Part shown: one piece after another, positions 18,165 to 27,488 of the stretch
How positions within the stretch are numbered: position 1 is the first letter of the stretch
How the letters are laid out: every line of letters begins with the position of its first letter
Origin: CAWJNF01 sp963844235
GTDB lineage: Bacteria > Actinomycetota > Thermoleophilia > Gaiellales > Gaiellaceae
Assembly: GCA_963844235.1 (NCBI GenBank)
Contig: CAWJNF010000003.1
Coordinates: 186,001 to 250,000 of the forward strand
Length of the DNA: 64,000 nucleotides
Reading direction: 5' to 3'
Notes under the pieces: generated by a model
The model's database searches: none
What the model was told of the DNA's origin: nothing
What the model saw: the letters and a program-made list of their open reading frames with translations, nothing else
Position numbers and translations under genes: made by a program

Positions 18165-20456
18165 TCACGCCTCTGTCCGCACGGTCAGCAGGCGCCCGTC
18201 GGTCTCGACCACCACGGCACCGTCCTGGTCGGTTCGGTACACGGCGAGCCCCGGAGCCTGCTCGAGTGCGGCGAGCGTCGACGGGGTGGGATGGCCGTAG
18301 TCGTTACCGCTCCCGACCGAGATGACAGCGACGCGCGCGCGGAGCTGCTCGAGCAGCTCGCCGAGGCCGTCGTCGCGCGAGCCGTGATGGGCTACCTTGA
18401 TCGCCTCGACGGGCGGCAGCGTGAGACGGCCCGTGACGTTGGTCTCCGCGTCGGCGGTGAGCAGCACGTCGACGCTCCCGTAGGACGCCAGCAGGACGAT
18501 CGCGTAGTCGTTCGGGTCGGCGCCCGCCGGTGCGATGCCGTCGGGCCAGAGGACGCGGAGCTCCAGGCGGCCGAGCCCGAACGCCTGGCCGCCTCTCGCC
18601 TCGACCACCTCGATCTCGCGCTCGCCAGCCTCTCGTAGCGCCTCCTGCTCGTATGGGCTCCGGACCTGCTGACGCGGATCGAGGACGACTCCGACCGGCA
18701 CCTCCCGCAGGACGGCCGCCGCGCCGCCGATGTGGTCTCGTTGAGGATGGGTGAGGACGAGGGCCGCCAGGCGCTCGACCCCGAGCCGATCGAGCTGTTG
18801 CTCGACGCGCGCCTCTGGCGGTCCCTGGTCGACGAGCACCGCTCCTTCGGGCACCTGCAGCAGCGCCGCGTCTCCCTGGCCGACGTCGAGGAACGTCACT
18901 CGCAGACCTGCCGGTGGCGGGAGCTGCCCAGGCGGTGGCCGCGGCCAGAGCAACCACGCGAGCGCCGCCAGACCGACAGCCGCGCCGCAGACGAGAGCGA
19001 CGCGACGCGTGTGCGGGGGCAGACGCCGGATCGCGAGCGCCAACACGACGGCGGCCGCAGCGCCGCCGAGCACCTTCCCCGAGTGAACCTCAGCGAAGGG
19101 AAGGCCGCCGATCGCCCGGGCACACCAGGCGAGGTACGAGACGAGCCAGCCGTTCAGCCAGGCGAGGGCTACGGCGGCGCCCGGAAGCACCGTGCCGACG
19201 GCGGCGGCTCCAAGGCCGAGGCCGAGAATGGGCGCGACGACGGGAGCGGCGAGCGCGTTCGCGAGCACCGAGACGACGGAGACGGCGCCGAAGTGCAGCC
19301 ACAGGATCGGCGCCGTGGCGACGGCGCAGGCCGCAGAGAGCACGACGATCCCGGCGACCCTCCGCGGTACTGGGTACCCCTCGAGGCGACGCTCGAGGCG
19401 AGGAACGAGGACGAAGATTGCCGCCACTGCGACGAAGGACAGCTGGAAGCCCGGGTCGAGCAGCGCGTACGGATTCCACGCGAGCAGGATCGCCGCGCCG
19501 ACGAGCGCGAAGTACCAGCGATCGCGCGGTCTTGCCGCGAGCCACGCAAGCGTCGCGAGCCCGCCCGCGACCCCGGCCCTCACGACGGACGGCTGCCAAC
19601 CGACGGCAGCGACATACCCGAGCACCGCGGCCAGCGCCGCCACTTGTGCAAGCCAGCGTGGCACTCCGGCAAGCCACGCAGCGAGCAGGATCCCGGCGAC
19701 GACGTACGCGACGTTCTGCCCCGAGACCGCAAGCAGGTGATACAAGCCGGACGCTCGGAAGCGTTCGCGCAACCCGGCCGCCAGTCCCTCATCCTCCCCG
19801 AGAACGAAGCCTGCCACCAGAGCACGCCGCTCTCCCTCGAGACCCGGAGCGATCGAGCGCGCAAGCGCCGCGCGTACACGGTCGGAGACTCCGGCCAACC
19901 CGCCGCGACGGCCGACGACCCGGTACCGCTCGGCCGAGAGCGCGACGTGAGCGCCTTTGTGCCGAAGGTAGGCCTCCTCGTCGTACCCCGAGGCCTCGTC
20001 CTTCGGCCGCGGCCGGCGCACGCTCACAACGGTCTCGATGAGGGTACCCTGCGGCGGCGCGCGAATCTTCGCGGGGAGCTCGAGCTGAGACGGCTCGTTC
20101 ACCCGCTGCCGCCACAGCGCCTTCACACGCACCGGTACGCGGGTCGTGAACTGACTGGTCCGGGCTGGGCCCGTGACCTCGAGCCTGGCCGGTGCCGCCT
20201 GTCCCACTGCGGCGACGAGCACGCTGCGATCCATGTCCTCGAGCCGAACGCTTGCGAGCCACCAGCCGCCCGCGACCAGGCCGAGGGCGACCAGCTCGAC
20301 CCGCCGCCGCGGGACGATGACGGCGCCAGCCACGAGCGCGAGTGCGACAGCGGCGAGCCAGGCCGCCGGCGCCCGCGCTGCGAGAGCCAGCGAGAGCCCG
20401 GCGCAGAAGCCGCCGGCGGCGAGGTGTGGAGCGGGAACTTGGCTGAACGGGCTCAC
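18165..20456 (-). CDS. comEC: DNA internalisation protein ComEC/Rec2
   Basis: 763 aa, with an N-terminal DUF4131 region, a multi-helix Competence domain (ALVAGFVLGEDEGL, FRASGLYHLLAVSGQNVAYV, about 220-500) and a C-terminal metallo-beta-lactamase domain starting VTFLDVGQGDAALLQVP. The hydrolase motif reads LTHPQRDHIGG; the first Asp of the common HxDxDH is a Gln here while DH is kept. It forms the inner-membrane channel that passes single-stranded DNA. Overlap of 4 nt with comEA suggests coupled expression. Pilus-type uptake genes are not in the window. Confidence 0.93.
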   Translation of the reverse strand: MSPFSQVPAPHLAAGGFCAGLSLALAARAPAAWLAAVALALVAGAVIVPRRRVELVALGLVAGGWWLASVRLEDMDRSVLVAAVGQAAPARLEVTGPARTSQFTTRVPVRVKALWRQRVNEPSQLELPAKIRAPPQGTLIETVVSVRRPRPKDEASGYDEEAYLRHKGAHVALSAERYRVVGRRGGLAGVSDRVRAALARSIAPGLEGERRALVAGFVLGEDEGLAAGLRERFRASGLYHLLAVSGQNVAYVVAGILLAAWLAGVPRWLAQVAALAAVLGYVAAVGWQPSVVRAGVAGGLATLAWLAARPRDRWYFALVGAAILLAWNPYALLDPGFQLSFVAVAAIFVLVPRLERRLEGYPVPRRVAGIVVLSAACAVATAPILWLHFGAVSVVSVLANALAAPVVAPILGLGLGAAAVGTVLPGAAVALAWLNGWLVSYLAWCARAIGGLPFAEVHSGKVLGGAAAAVVLALAIRRLPPHTRRVALVCGAAVGLAALAWLLWPRPPPGQLPPPAGLRVTFLDVGQGDAALLQVPEGAVLVDQGPPEARVEQQLDRLGVERLAALVLTHPQRDHIGGAAAVLREVPVGVVLDPRQQVRSPYEQEALREAGEREIEVVEARGGQAFGLGRLELRVLWPDGIAPAGADPNDYAIVLLASYGSVDVLLTADAETNVTGRLTLPPVEAIKVAHHGSRDDGLGELLEQLRARVAVISVGSGNDYGHPTPSTLAALEQAPGLAVYRTDQDGAVVVETDGRLLTVRTEA

Positions 20457-21070
20457 GCGGTCACCAGCTCGCGTAGCTGCTCGAGCCGCGCCGGCCCGAT
20501 CCCGGGGACCGCGTCGAGCTCATCCACCGACGCGAACGGCCCGTGCTCGTTCCGATAGTCGAGGATTCGCTGCGCGGTAACGGGGCCGACGCCGGGCAGC
20601 GTGTCGAGCTCCTCGAGCGACGCCGTGTTGAGGTCGACCGGCGGCGGAGTGGCCGCCACGCCCGGGGCGGACGTGGCCGAGTCCCCGGCCGCCCCGGGCC
20701 CCGGCACGAGCACCTGCTGGCCGTCGCTGAGCGGCGCCGCAAGATTCAGCAGCTGGAGCTTCGCGCCACGCTTCGCGCCGCCGGCCGCGGCGATAGCGTC
20801 ATCGACCCTGCTTCCATCCGGCACCTCGTAGATCCCCGGGTGGCGCACGGCTCCGGCGACGTGCACGACGAGAACGGCTTGCTCCGAACCGCTCGTCACC
20901 GTGCCGGCCGGCTCGAGCTCGTGGGCCGCCAGCGTGGCGGTCGGCCGTGCCGAGGCCGTTGCATCGCCACCATCGGAGCCCACGAGGAAGCGGCCGCCCA
21001 CCACGAGCGCCGCGATGACGGCACCGAGGTACGCAAGCGCCCTCGCGCGGGAGATGTCCGGCATCCTCAT
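20453..21070 (-). CDS. comEA: Competence DNA-binding protein ComEA
   Basis: 205 aa from the ATG at 21070 (a second ATG at 21064 is possible). One N-terminal membrane anchor (about 12-30) is followed by a SLBB domain (VHVAGAVRHPGIYEVPDGSRVDDAIAAAGG), a Pro/Ala linker and a double helix-hairpin-helix domain (VDLNTASLEELDTLPGVGP and DELDAVPGIGPARLEQL) that binds DNA non-specifically outside the membrane. With comEC it suggests capacity for DNA uptake. An 8-bp-arm palindrome lies directly before the start. Confidence 0.93.
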   Translation of the reverse strand: MRMPDISRARALAYLGAVIAALVVGGRFLVGSDGGDATASARPTATLAAHELEPAGTVTSGSEQAVLVVHVAGAVRHPGIYEVPDGSRVDDAIAAAGGAKRGAKLQLLNLAAPLSDGQQVLVPGPGAAGDSATSAPGVAATPPPVDLNTASLEELDTLPGVGPVTAQRILDYRNEHGPFASVDELDAVPGIGPARLEQLRELVTA

Positions 21071-21075
21071 GTTGT

Positions 21076-21095
21076 CAAGTCTGACGGCAGACTTG
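21076..21095. promoter_or_regulatory. Palindrome upstream of the comEA-comEC-holA operon
   Basis: CAAGTCTG-ACGG-CAGACTTG is a perfect 8-bp-arm inverted repeat, 6 nt upstream of the comEA start. It does not match the actinobacterial LexA box. It may be an operator for a competence regulator or a hairpin in the 5' leader; the sequence alone does not decide. Confidence 0.4.
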
Positions 21096-21268
21096 TCTCG
21101 CATTCGTAACGAACTGCGCCGCATCCATGGCGAATGTGTGGCGCATTACGCACACGCGCCAGTTCTGTCCGGCCGTGCAGCCCGGCGTCTCGAGGACAGG
21201 TGGCGGCACTCGGCAGCAACGAGGCTGAGCCGGCTCGCACTCGAGCCGGGATCGGCTAGCGTCCACGC

Positions 21269-22012
21269 ATGAGCGAAGGCGCTCGTGGCCTGCGTGTCCT
21301 CGTCACCGGGGCTGCCTCCGGCATCGGTGCCGCCACCGTCGCTCGGCTGCGCCGCGACGGAGCACGCGTGGCCGGTGTCGACCGGAGCTCCGACGGCTTC
21401 GCGAACGCCGCGCTCGACGCACGGGCCGGCGCTGACGTCGCAGTCTGGCCCGAGCTCCAGGCCGCTGTCGATGAATGCTCGGATGCGCTGGGCGGGCTCG
21501 ACGCCGCCGTCGCCTGCGCGGGAATCGCCGGTCGGGGAACGGCGGCCGACACCGAGCTCGACGAATGGGAGCGGATCTTCGCCGTCAACGTCCGCGGCGT
21601 CTACCTGACGGCGCGCGCCGTCATGCCGCATCTCCGGCGATCAGGTGGCGGGGCGATCGTGAACGTTGCCTCCCAGCTCGGTCTGGTCGCCGCGGCCAAC
21701 GCGGCCGCGTACTGCGCGTCGAAAGGGGCGGTCGTCCAGCTCACCCGGGCCATGGCGATCGACCACGGGCACGAGGGCATCCGCGTCAACTGCGTGTGCC
21801 CCGGGCCGACGGACACGCCCCTTCTCGAGCCCTATTTCGCCGGCGCCCCGGACCCGGCGGGCGAGCGGCGGGCCTACGAGCAGGCCCAGCTGCACGGCCG
21901 TCTCGTCACGCCCGAGGAGGTCGCCGACGCAATCGCCTACCTCCTCTCGCCCTCGGCAGGGTCGACAATGGGCGCGGCACTCGTGGTGGACGGCGGCTAC
22001 ATCATCCGCTAG
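21269..22012 (+). CDS. SDR-family NAD(P)-dependent oxidoreductase
   Basis: 247 aa classical short-chain dehydrogenase. Cofactor loop TGAASGIG (13-20), an acidic D38 after beta-2 (GVDRS) suggesting NAD preference, and a CAGIAG replacement of the usual NNAG. Catalytic N107, S135, Y148 and K152 are present, and PGPTDTPLLEPYF and the C-terminal GAALVVDGGYI complete the fold. The substrate is unknown. It is transcribed away from comEA and forms a single-gene unit, with a 450-bp gene-free stretch after it. Confidence 0.88.
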   Translation: MSEGARGLRVLVTGAASGIGAATVARLRRDGARVAGVDRSSDGFANAALDARAGADVAVWPELQAAVDECSDALGGLDAAVACAGIAGRGTAADTELDEWERIFAVNVRGVYLTARAVMPHLRRSGGGAIVNVASQLGLVAAANAAAYCASKGAVVQLTRAMAIDHGHEGIRVNCVCPGPTDTPLLEPYFAGAPDPAGERRAYEQAQLHGRLVTPEEVADAIAYLLSPSAGSTMGAALVVDGGYIIR

Positions 22013-22462
22013 CGCGAACCCGGTTCTGAACGTGGGAGCGCTCCAGCGAGGGAATCGGTCACACAATCGGCGCTGCTACGTGTGGCTGTGCCCGAACTTG
22101 GTTCTCATTCGTGAGTCTTTCAGGCCATCGGGTTCGCTACGGTCCCTGGAGGTTCCCCCACCGCCCGCCCCCCACCCTGGGTGGGGGACTGTCCGGAAGG
22201 GCTCGCCCGTGTTCCGGCGGGTACGGGGCCCGCCGGCGCTCCGGCAGGTCCGAGCCGGAGTGCGGACGCAGGGCCGGGTTTCGGCCGTGCACGCCTGGCC
22301 TTTCAGGAACGATCGCCGGGCCCGGCGCTGCACAGGCGCAGCGCGCCGCGCGCGCCGCCGAGCGGAGCCCGGGGCCCCAACGGGCACGGGCGAGGTCTGC
22401 TTCGGGAGGCACGAGCGGGCACGACGCCACCGCCGGCGCGCTAACCGATCCGACCCCTGCTG
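22013..22462. other. 450-bp gene-free stretch between the SDR gene and leuS
   Basis: No open reading frame here has coding character, and no tRNA, SRP RNA, RNase P or tmRNA signature is visible on either strand. It contains the strong palindrome CCCCCACCCTGGGTGGGGG near 22168-22186 and several GC-rich inverted segments. The 11-mer GGTTCCCCCAC at about 22150 recurs in the hairpin between mreB and mreC. Both flanking genes end here (convergent), so terminators for the SDR gene and leuS are the least demanding explanation; a structured RNA is possible. Confidence 0.4.
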
Positions 22463-24916
22463 CTAGACGACCAGGTTGACGAGCTTCCGCGGGACGACGA
22501 TGGCCCTCCGCACCTTCTTGCCGTCGAGCTGGGACTGCACGTTCGGCAGCTCCTTCGCACGCTCGATCAGCTCGGCCTCGGAGAGCTCCACGCCCACCTC
22601 GACGCGATCCCGCACCTTGCCGTTCACCTGGACGACGAGCTCGAAGGTCTCACGCTCGAGCATGGCCGGATCCGGCTCGGGCCACGGCGTCTGCCACAGC
22701 CGCTCGCGGCCGAGCCGCCCCCAGAGCTCTTCTGCGACGTGGGGGGCGTAGGGCTGGACCAGGCTGACGGCCGTCTCCGTCGCGAAGCGCACGTCGGCCG
22801 CCCGCCGGGGGTCGTCCTTGACCCGGTAGATCTCGTTCACGAGCTCGAACAGGGCCGCGATCGGCGTGTGGAAGTGGAAGCGCCGCAGGATGTCGTCGCC
22901 GACCCGCGCCATGGTCCGGTGCGCAGCACGGACGAGCTCGCCTCCACCGGGGGCGCCGGTCTCCCCTCGCTCCGCGACCTCGAGACCCAGCCGCCAGATC
23001 CGGTCGAGGAGGCGCCACGTGCCCTCGATGCCGCTGTCGTGCCACTCCTTGTCCTGCTCGGCCGGCCCCATGTACAGGACGTAGAGCCGCACGGCGTCGG
23101 CGCCGTACTGCGCCACCATCGCATCCGGAGCGACCACGTTCCCCCTGGACTTGGACATCTTCGCGCCGTGGTAGTGGATCATCCCCTGCGTGAACAGCCG
23201 CAGGAACGGCTCGCGGAAGCCGACGAGCCCGAGGTCGTTCAGCACCTTCGTGAAGAAGCGCGAGTAGAGCAGGTGGAGGATGGCGTGCTCGATGCCGCCG
23301 ATGTACTGGCGGACCGGCAGCCAGTGGTCGACGAGCGCTCGATCGAACGGCGCCCCGTCGTTCTGCGCGTCCGCGTAGCGCATGTAGTACCACGACGAGT
23401 CGACGAAGGTGTCCATGGTGTCCGTCTCGCGGCGCGCCACGCCTCCGCAGCCGGGACACGCCGTGCGCACCCAATCCTCCGCCGCGGCGAGCGGCGAGCG
23501 CCCCTTCGGCACGTACTCCGTCACCTCCGGTAGGAGGACGGGGAGCTCGTCGTCCGGCACCGGCACCATCCCGCAGGAGTCGCAGTACACGATCGGGATC
23601 GGACAGCCCCAGTAGCGCTGCCGCGACAGCAGCCAGTCGCGGAGCCGGTAGCCGATCGCGGCTCGACCCAGCCCCTCCTGCTCGAGCCAGGCGACGATGG
23701 CGTCGATGGCCTCGGGCGTCGGGAGCCCCGAGATGCGGCCGGAGCTCACGGAGCGGGCCGTCCCGCCCTTCTCGACGTAGGGCAGCTCGACGGCCGACCC
23801 GTCGGCCGGCTCGACGACCTGTCTCACCTCGAGGCCGAACTGGCGCGCGAACTCGTAGTCACGCTCGTCGTGGCCGGGCACACCCATGATGGCACCGGTC
23901 CCGTACTCCATCAGCACGTAGTCGGCGACCCAGATGGGCAGCTCCTCGCCGTTCACGGGATTGGTGATCGTGCGGCCGGTGAAGACGCCGGTCTTGGGCT
24001 TGTCGGCATCGGCCCGCTCGACGGCGGACAGGGCCGCCGCATGCGAGACGTACTCGAGCACCTCGGCCTCGTATGGCGTTCCCCGGACGAGCTCGTCGAC
24101 GAGCCCGTGCTCGGGCGCCAGCACGAAGAAGGTCGCCCCGAACAGCGTGTCCGGGCGCGTCGTGAAGACGGGTACGTCGATCCCCAGCTCCGCAATCCGA
24201 AACACGACGTCGGCTCCCTCGGAGCGGCCGATCCAGTTGCGCTGCATCGTCAACACGCGCTCGGGCCACGATTCCAGTAGCTCCATCTCGTCGAGCAGCC
24301 GGTCCGCGTAGGCAGTGATGCGGAAGAACCACTGCTCGAGGTTCTTCGCGATCACCTCGGCGCCGCAGCGCTCGCAGCGCCCGTCGATCACCTGCTCGTT
24401 GGCGAGCACGGTCTGGTCGTTGGGGCACCACTTCACCGGCGCTTCCCTGCGATACGCGAGGCCGGCCTCGTGGAAGCGGAGGAAGATCCACTGGGTCCAG
24501 CGGTAGTAATCGGGCTCACAGGTCGCGACCTCACGCGACCAGTCGATCGCCCAGCCCATGCGTCGCATCTGCCGCCGGATCGCCTCGATGTTGCGCTGCG
24601 TGATCGCGCGCGGATGGCCGCCTTCGCGGATCGCCGCGTTCTCCGCCGGAAGCCCGAAGGCGTCGTAGCCCATGGGCCGAAGCACCGTATAGCCCTGACG
24701 ACGGCGGATATGCGTGAAGACGTCGCCGAGCGTGTAGTTGAAGACGTGGCCCATATGGAGATCGCCCGAGGGATACGGGAGCATCTCGAGCACATACGTC
24801 GACTTCTCCGCGCCGCCGGCTACCGGATGCTCCGGGTTCGGGACCTCGAAGGCTCGCTCGTCCGCCCAGACGGACTGCCACTTCGCCTCGATCGCCTGCG
24901 GGTCGTACCGCTCCAC
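22463..24916 (-). CDS. leuS: Leucyl-tRNA synthetase
   Basis: 817 aa from the GTG at 24916, where the family consensus begins (ERYDPQAIEAKWQSVW); the 36 extra upstream codons are Arg/Pro-rich noise. Class I motifs are LPYPSGDLHMGH (HMGH at 54-57) and KMSKS in GAKMSKSRGNVV. The CP1 editing domain and a C4 zinc-type segment (CPNDQTVL, then CERCGAEV) are present. It charges tRNA-Leu. It is convergent with the SDR gene and divergent from the HTH gene. I see no T-box leader in the 340 nt upstream. Confidence 0.96.
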   Translation of the reverse strand: MERYDPQAIEAKWQSVWADERAFEVPNPEHPVAGGAEKSTYVLEMLPYPSGDLHMGHVFNYTLGDVFTHIRRRQGYTVLRPMGYDAFGLPAENAAIREGGHPRAITQRNIEAIRRQMRRMGWAIDWSREVATCEPDYYRWTQWIFLRFHEAGLAYRREAPVKWCPNDQTVLANEQVIDGRCERCGAEVIAKNLEQWFFRITAYADRLLDEMELLESWPERVLTMQRNWIGRSEGADVVFRIAELGIDVPVFTTRPDTLFGATFFVLAPEHGLVDELVRGTPYEAEVLEYVSHAAALSAVERADADKPKTGVFTGRTITNPVNGEELPIWVADYVLMEYGTGAIMGVPGHDERDYEFARQFGLEVRQVVEPADGSAVELPYVEKGGTARSVSSGRISGLPTPEAIDAIVAWLEQEGLGRAAIGYRLRDWLLSRQRYWGCPIPIVYCDSCGMVPVPDDELPVLLPEVTEYVPKGRSPLAAAEDWVRTACPGCGGVARRETDTMDTFVDSSWYYMRYADAQNDGAPFDRALVDHWLPVRQYIGGIEHAILHLLYSRFFTKVLNDLGLVGFREPFLRLFTQGMIHYHGAKMSKSRGNVVAPDAMVAQYGADAVRLYVLYMGPAEQDKEWHDSGIEGTWRLLDRIWRLGLEVAERGETGAPGGGELVRAAHRTMARVGDDILRRFHFHTPIAALFELVNEIYRVKDDPRRAADVRFATETAVSLVQPYAPHVAEELWGRLGRERLWQTPWPEPDPAMLERETFELVVQVNGKVRDRVEVGVELSEAELIERAKELPNVQSQLDGKKVRRAIVVPRKLVNLVV

Positions 24917-25033
24917 GGGAAGCTGATCGTACCTCCCGGGCCCGATCCGACCGGGCTGGCTCCACGCGAGAGAGAGGCCGCCCAACCGGCCAGGCGGGCG
25001 GCCCGGCCGATGCCGCACCCTCAACGGCGAGCC

Positions 25034-25061
25034 GGCGGGCCCGCCGGCCGGCGGGCCCGCC
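25034..25061. repeat. 28-bp perfect palindrome in the leuS upstream region
   Basis: Two copies of the 12-bp palindrome GGCGGGCCCGCC flank GGCC, making a 28-bp perfect inverted repeat. It lies about 120 nt upstream of leuS. The gap between leuS and the HTH gene (24917-25256) holds nothing else recognisable except the AT-rich segment at its right end. Confidence 0.6.
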
Positions 25062-25214
25062 CTCGTCTCGTTCGCCTCTCGCGCTCAGGCCCGCCAACCG
25101 AGCGGATCATGCGTCGGAGACGTTCCGGTCGTGTTCGGAGTCGAGGACGACCGCTTTCCAGCCCGCCCGGCGGGACGAGCGGTCATGTCCGAGCAGTCTC
25201 CGGCGATCCTCTTG

Positions 25215-25252
25215 GGAGTAAGATACATTTCTCTGGAATTCCGTATTTGCGA
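25215..25252. promoter_or_regulatory. AT-rich promoter/operator segment before the HTH-serine hydrolase pair
   Basis: A 38-bp AT-rich pocket in very GC-rich DNA ends 5 nt before the ATG at 25257. It contains the palindrome GGAATTCC flanked by ATAC and GTAT, which would suit an autoregulating winged-helix repressor. No clear -35/-10 pair can be fixed. Confidence 0.4.
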
Positions 25253-25256
25253 ACGG

Positions 25257-25890
25257 ATGCACACACCCGATAAGACCGCGCTCGATGGGATCGACGTGAC
25301 GGCCGATAGAGGCGAACAGCCGAGGGCACCTGGCGGCGCCGAGCTCGAGGCGACGATCCGCGACCTGCAGGCCCGGGTCGAGGCGCTCGAGGGCAAACCC
25401 GGGCCGGGGGCCGGGAGCCGACGCCGGCCGGGCCCCGACCTGGGGCTCCTCGACGCGCTCGGACGAGCTTACCGAGCCGCCTGCCGACGACGATTCGCCG
25501 ACCGGGGCTCTCGCCTACGCCGGAGTCGCCCGGCTCGGCGACGAGAGCCTCGCCTGGCAGATGAACCACCGCGTCTCGGACCTGCTCGCGCTCGACGAGG
25601 GCGCGCTCGCCCGGCAGCTGGCGGCGATCGCAAGCCCGGTGCGGCTCCGGATCGTGCGCGAGCTCGCGGCAGGCCCTCTCCAGACCCACGAGCTCCAGGC
25701 TCGGCTCGACGAGCCGAGCGCCGGGCAGCTCTACCATCACCTCCGCGAGCTGCTCGCGGCCGGCCTCGTCACGCAGCCCAGGCGAAGCGTCTACGAGCTG
25801 CCGGCCCGGGCGGTCATCCCGCTCTTCACGCTGATCGCCTGCACGTACGACCTCGCCACAGGCGGGCCGGACGAGACGGGGTCGCGGTGA
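25257..25890 (+). pseudogene. ArsR-like winged-helix transcriptional regulator, frameshifted
   Basis: The winged-helix part is clear in one frame: LARQLAAIASPVRLRIVRELAAGPLQTHELQARL then AGQLYHHLRELLAAGLV (25561-25890), preceded by GALAYAGVARLGDESLAWQ. No start codon exists in that frame before 25561. The natural N-terminus (MHTPDKTALDG, then the coiled-coil LEATIRDLQARVEALE) is in the preceding frame from 25257, so one extra base lies at about 25455-25470. Total length minus that base gives 210 codons plus stop. The last codons overlap the serine hydrolase start (GTGA). It is either a real loss-of-function insertion or a base-call error; the winged helix itself is intact. Confidence 0.7.
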
Positions 25891-26966
25891 GCCCGGAGAC
25901 GTCGCCGACGTCGATCGCGGAAAACCCTCTCGGGCCTCTCCTGGCCGACTTCCGGCAAGAGCATGCAGTTCCCGCGCTCGGCGGCGCGCTCGTCGACCGG
26001 GACGGCGGGCTCGACGTCGACGTGGTCGGGGTTCGGATCCGCGGCGGGGACGACCCGGTCACGCGCGGGGACCGCTGGCACATCGGATCGTGCGGCAAGT
26101 CGATCACGGCCGTGCTCTACGCCCGCCTCGTCGAGCGCGGCGACGCAAGATGGGGTGCCCCGCTTCCCACGCTCTTCCCGGACCTGGCACCCGCTATCGA
26201 CCCCGCCTGGGCGACCGTCACCATCGACGACGTCTTCGTCTCCCAGGCCGGGCTGCCCGCCAACCTCGGCCGCGCCGAGATGAAGGCGGCGTTTCGAGAC
26301 GCCGCGCCGCTCGTCGAGCAGCGCACCGCGGTGACCGCTGTGGCGCTCGCACGGCCGCCGCGCCGGCCCGGCCGCTTCCTCTACTCCAACCTCGGCTATA
26401 TCGTCATCGGCGCCGCGATCGAGCGGATTGCGGGTCTTCCCTTCGAATCGGCGCTCGCCCTGCACGTCCTCGACCCGCTCGGGGTCGGCTCCGCCGGCTT
26501 CGGCCCGCCGCCCGACCTCTGGGGCCACGGTGGACGGATGCTGGCGCTCGGCCCCCTCGGGCTCTTCGACATCGGCGGCCGTGCACCAGCCGACCCGGAA
26601 CGCATCGAGTCCGACAATCCCGGGATCATGTCCCCCGCGGGACGGCTGCACGTCACGCTCGAGGACTGGGCGACGCTCCAGCGGGTCTTCCTCGGCGGAG
26701 CGACAGGCTTCCTGCGGCCGGAGACGGTCGAACATCTGCTCACGCCCGCTCCCGGACGGGGCTACCGGCACGCGCTCGGCTGGGCACGGGTCCACGGCGT
26801 CGACAACGCCTCCCTGGGCCAGCAAGGATCGAATACCTACTGGGTCGCCGCCGCCCTCATCGACCGGCAGCGCGAGCGGACCGCGATGGTCGTGTGCAAC
26901 GAAGGGCGCGCGCGGCTCCTTCGGAAGACGCCCGAGCTCGCCGCACGGATCCTCTCGGCGGGCTAG
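25887..26966 (+). CDS. Serine hydrolase, class C beta-lactamase / DD-peptidase fold
   Basis: 359 aa from the GTG at 25887. Catalytic motifs are S68-C-G-K71 (HIGSCGKS) and Y166-S-N168 (FLYSNLGY); the third motif, normally KTG or HTG, appears as LGQQGSN near 307. There is no signal peptide, so it is probably cytoplasmic and more likely an esterase or peptidase than a resistance enzyme. It overlaps the winged-helix gene by 4 nt, an arrangement that suggests the regulator controls it. The substrate cannot be told. Confidence 0.82.
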   Translation: MSPETSPTSIAENPLGPLLADFRQEHAVPALGGALVDRDGGLDVDVVGVRIRGGDDPVTRGDRWHIGSCGKSITAVLYARLVERGDARWGAPLPTLFPDLAPAIDPAWATVTIDDVFVSQAGLPANLGRAEMKAAFRDAAPLVEQRTAVTAVALARPPRRPGRFLYSNLGYIVIGAAIERIAGLPFESALALHVLDPLGVGSAGFGPPPDLWGHGGRMLALGPLGLFDIGGRAPADPERIESDNPGIMSPAGRLHVTLEDWATLQRVFLGGATGFLRPETVEHLLTPAPGRGYRHALGWARVHGVDNASLGQQGSNTYWVAAALIDRQRERTAMVVCNEGRARLLRKTPELAARILSAG

Positions 26967-26989
26967 GGCGAAGCCGGGCTCGCCGGTCG

Positions 26990-27289
26990 CTACTCGCGAA
27001 TCCCGCCGGCCTGTGTCAGGCGCGCGAGCACGTCGGGGCCGTGCTCGGCCTCCAGACGGTCGGCCTCTGCGGCCGCCTCCGCCTGGAGGTCCGGCCCGCA
27101 GGGACGGCCCTCCTGCCGCCATTGCTCCAGATAGGTGTCGGCGTCGACGAGGCCCGCCTGCATCGCCGCGGCGTCGATCGACTGCTGGAAGCGCTCCGAG
27201 AGCTGCACCCGGGCGATCGCGGCGCCGTCGGCAGCGTTCACCTGCGCCGGGATGTCGCGCCAGTAGATGACGGTGAGCTCGGCACTCAC
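26990..27289 (-). CDS. Virulence_fact-type small protein (C1-cluster associated)
   Basis: 99 aa from the GTG at 27289; a frame open to 27499 runs through a dispersed repeat and is rejected. VSAELTVIYWRDIPAQVNA matches the start of the small Virulence_fact Pfam family, whose function is unknown despite the name. From memory, members often lie beside corrinoid methyltransferase genes in proteobacteria. It is the last gene of the corrinoid operon, separated from the DUF1638 gene by the repeat at about 27.41 kb, and it may no longer be cotranscribed. Confidence 0.65.
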   Translation of the reverse strand: MSAELTVIYWRDIPAQVNAADGAAIARVQLSERFQQSIDAAAMQAGLVDADTYLEQWRQEGRPCGPDLQAEAAAEADRLEAEHGPDVLARLTQAGGIRE

Positions 27290-27408
27290 GCCGGCCCATC
27301 CGTGACGAGCGTCTGCAAGGGTGGACGCCGGGTCGCAGAGTAGGAGCCGCATCTCACGCGGCCCGGTCGTGGACGCCAGGCCACGACGCTTCCCCGCTGC
27401 CGTCGGAC

Positions 27409-27433
27409 GGGCCGGATGAGATCCGGCCCCTAC
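27409..27433. repeat. Dispersed palindromic repeat, GGGCCGGAT...ATCCGGCCC form
   Basis: GGGCCGGATGAG followed by ATCCGGCCCCTAC gives 9-bp inverted arms, the same element as at 34.93, 34.99 and 50.86 kb. It lies in the gap between two genes of the corrinoid operon and could attenuate transcription. Confidence 0.7.
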
Positions 27434-27488
27434 AGAAGGCTCGTACGGACAGCGAGGATCCGGCTCGATGTTCACCTGAGATCCAGCC

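Noticed and set aside
22463..25256. T-box riboswitch before leuS
   Set aside because: No AGGGTGGNACCGCG-like T-box or specifier loop is visible in the 340 nt upstream.
25131..26966. A single 611-aa HTH-hydrolase fusion on the plus strand
   Set aside because: The frame reads nonsense (Arg-rich) across 25465-25886 where the winged helix is encoded in another frame. The hydrolase has its own GTG start at 25887 overlapping the regulator.
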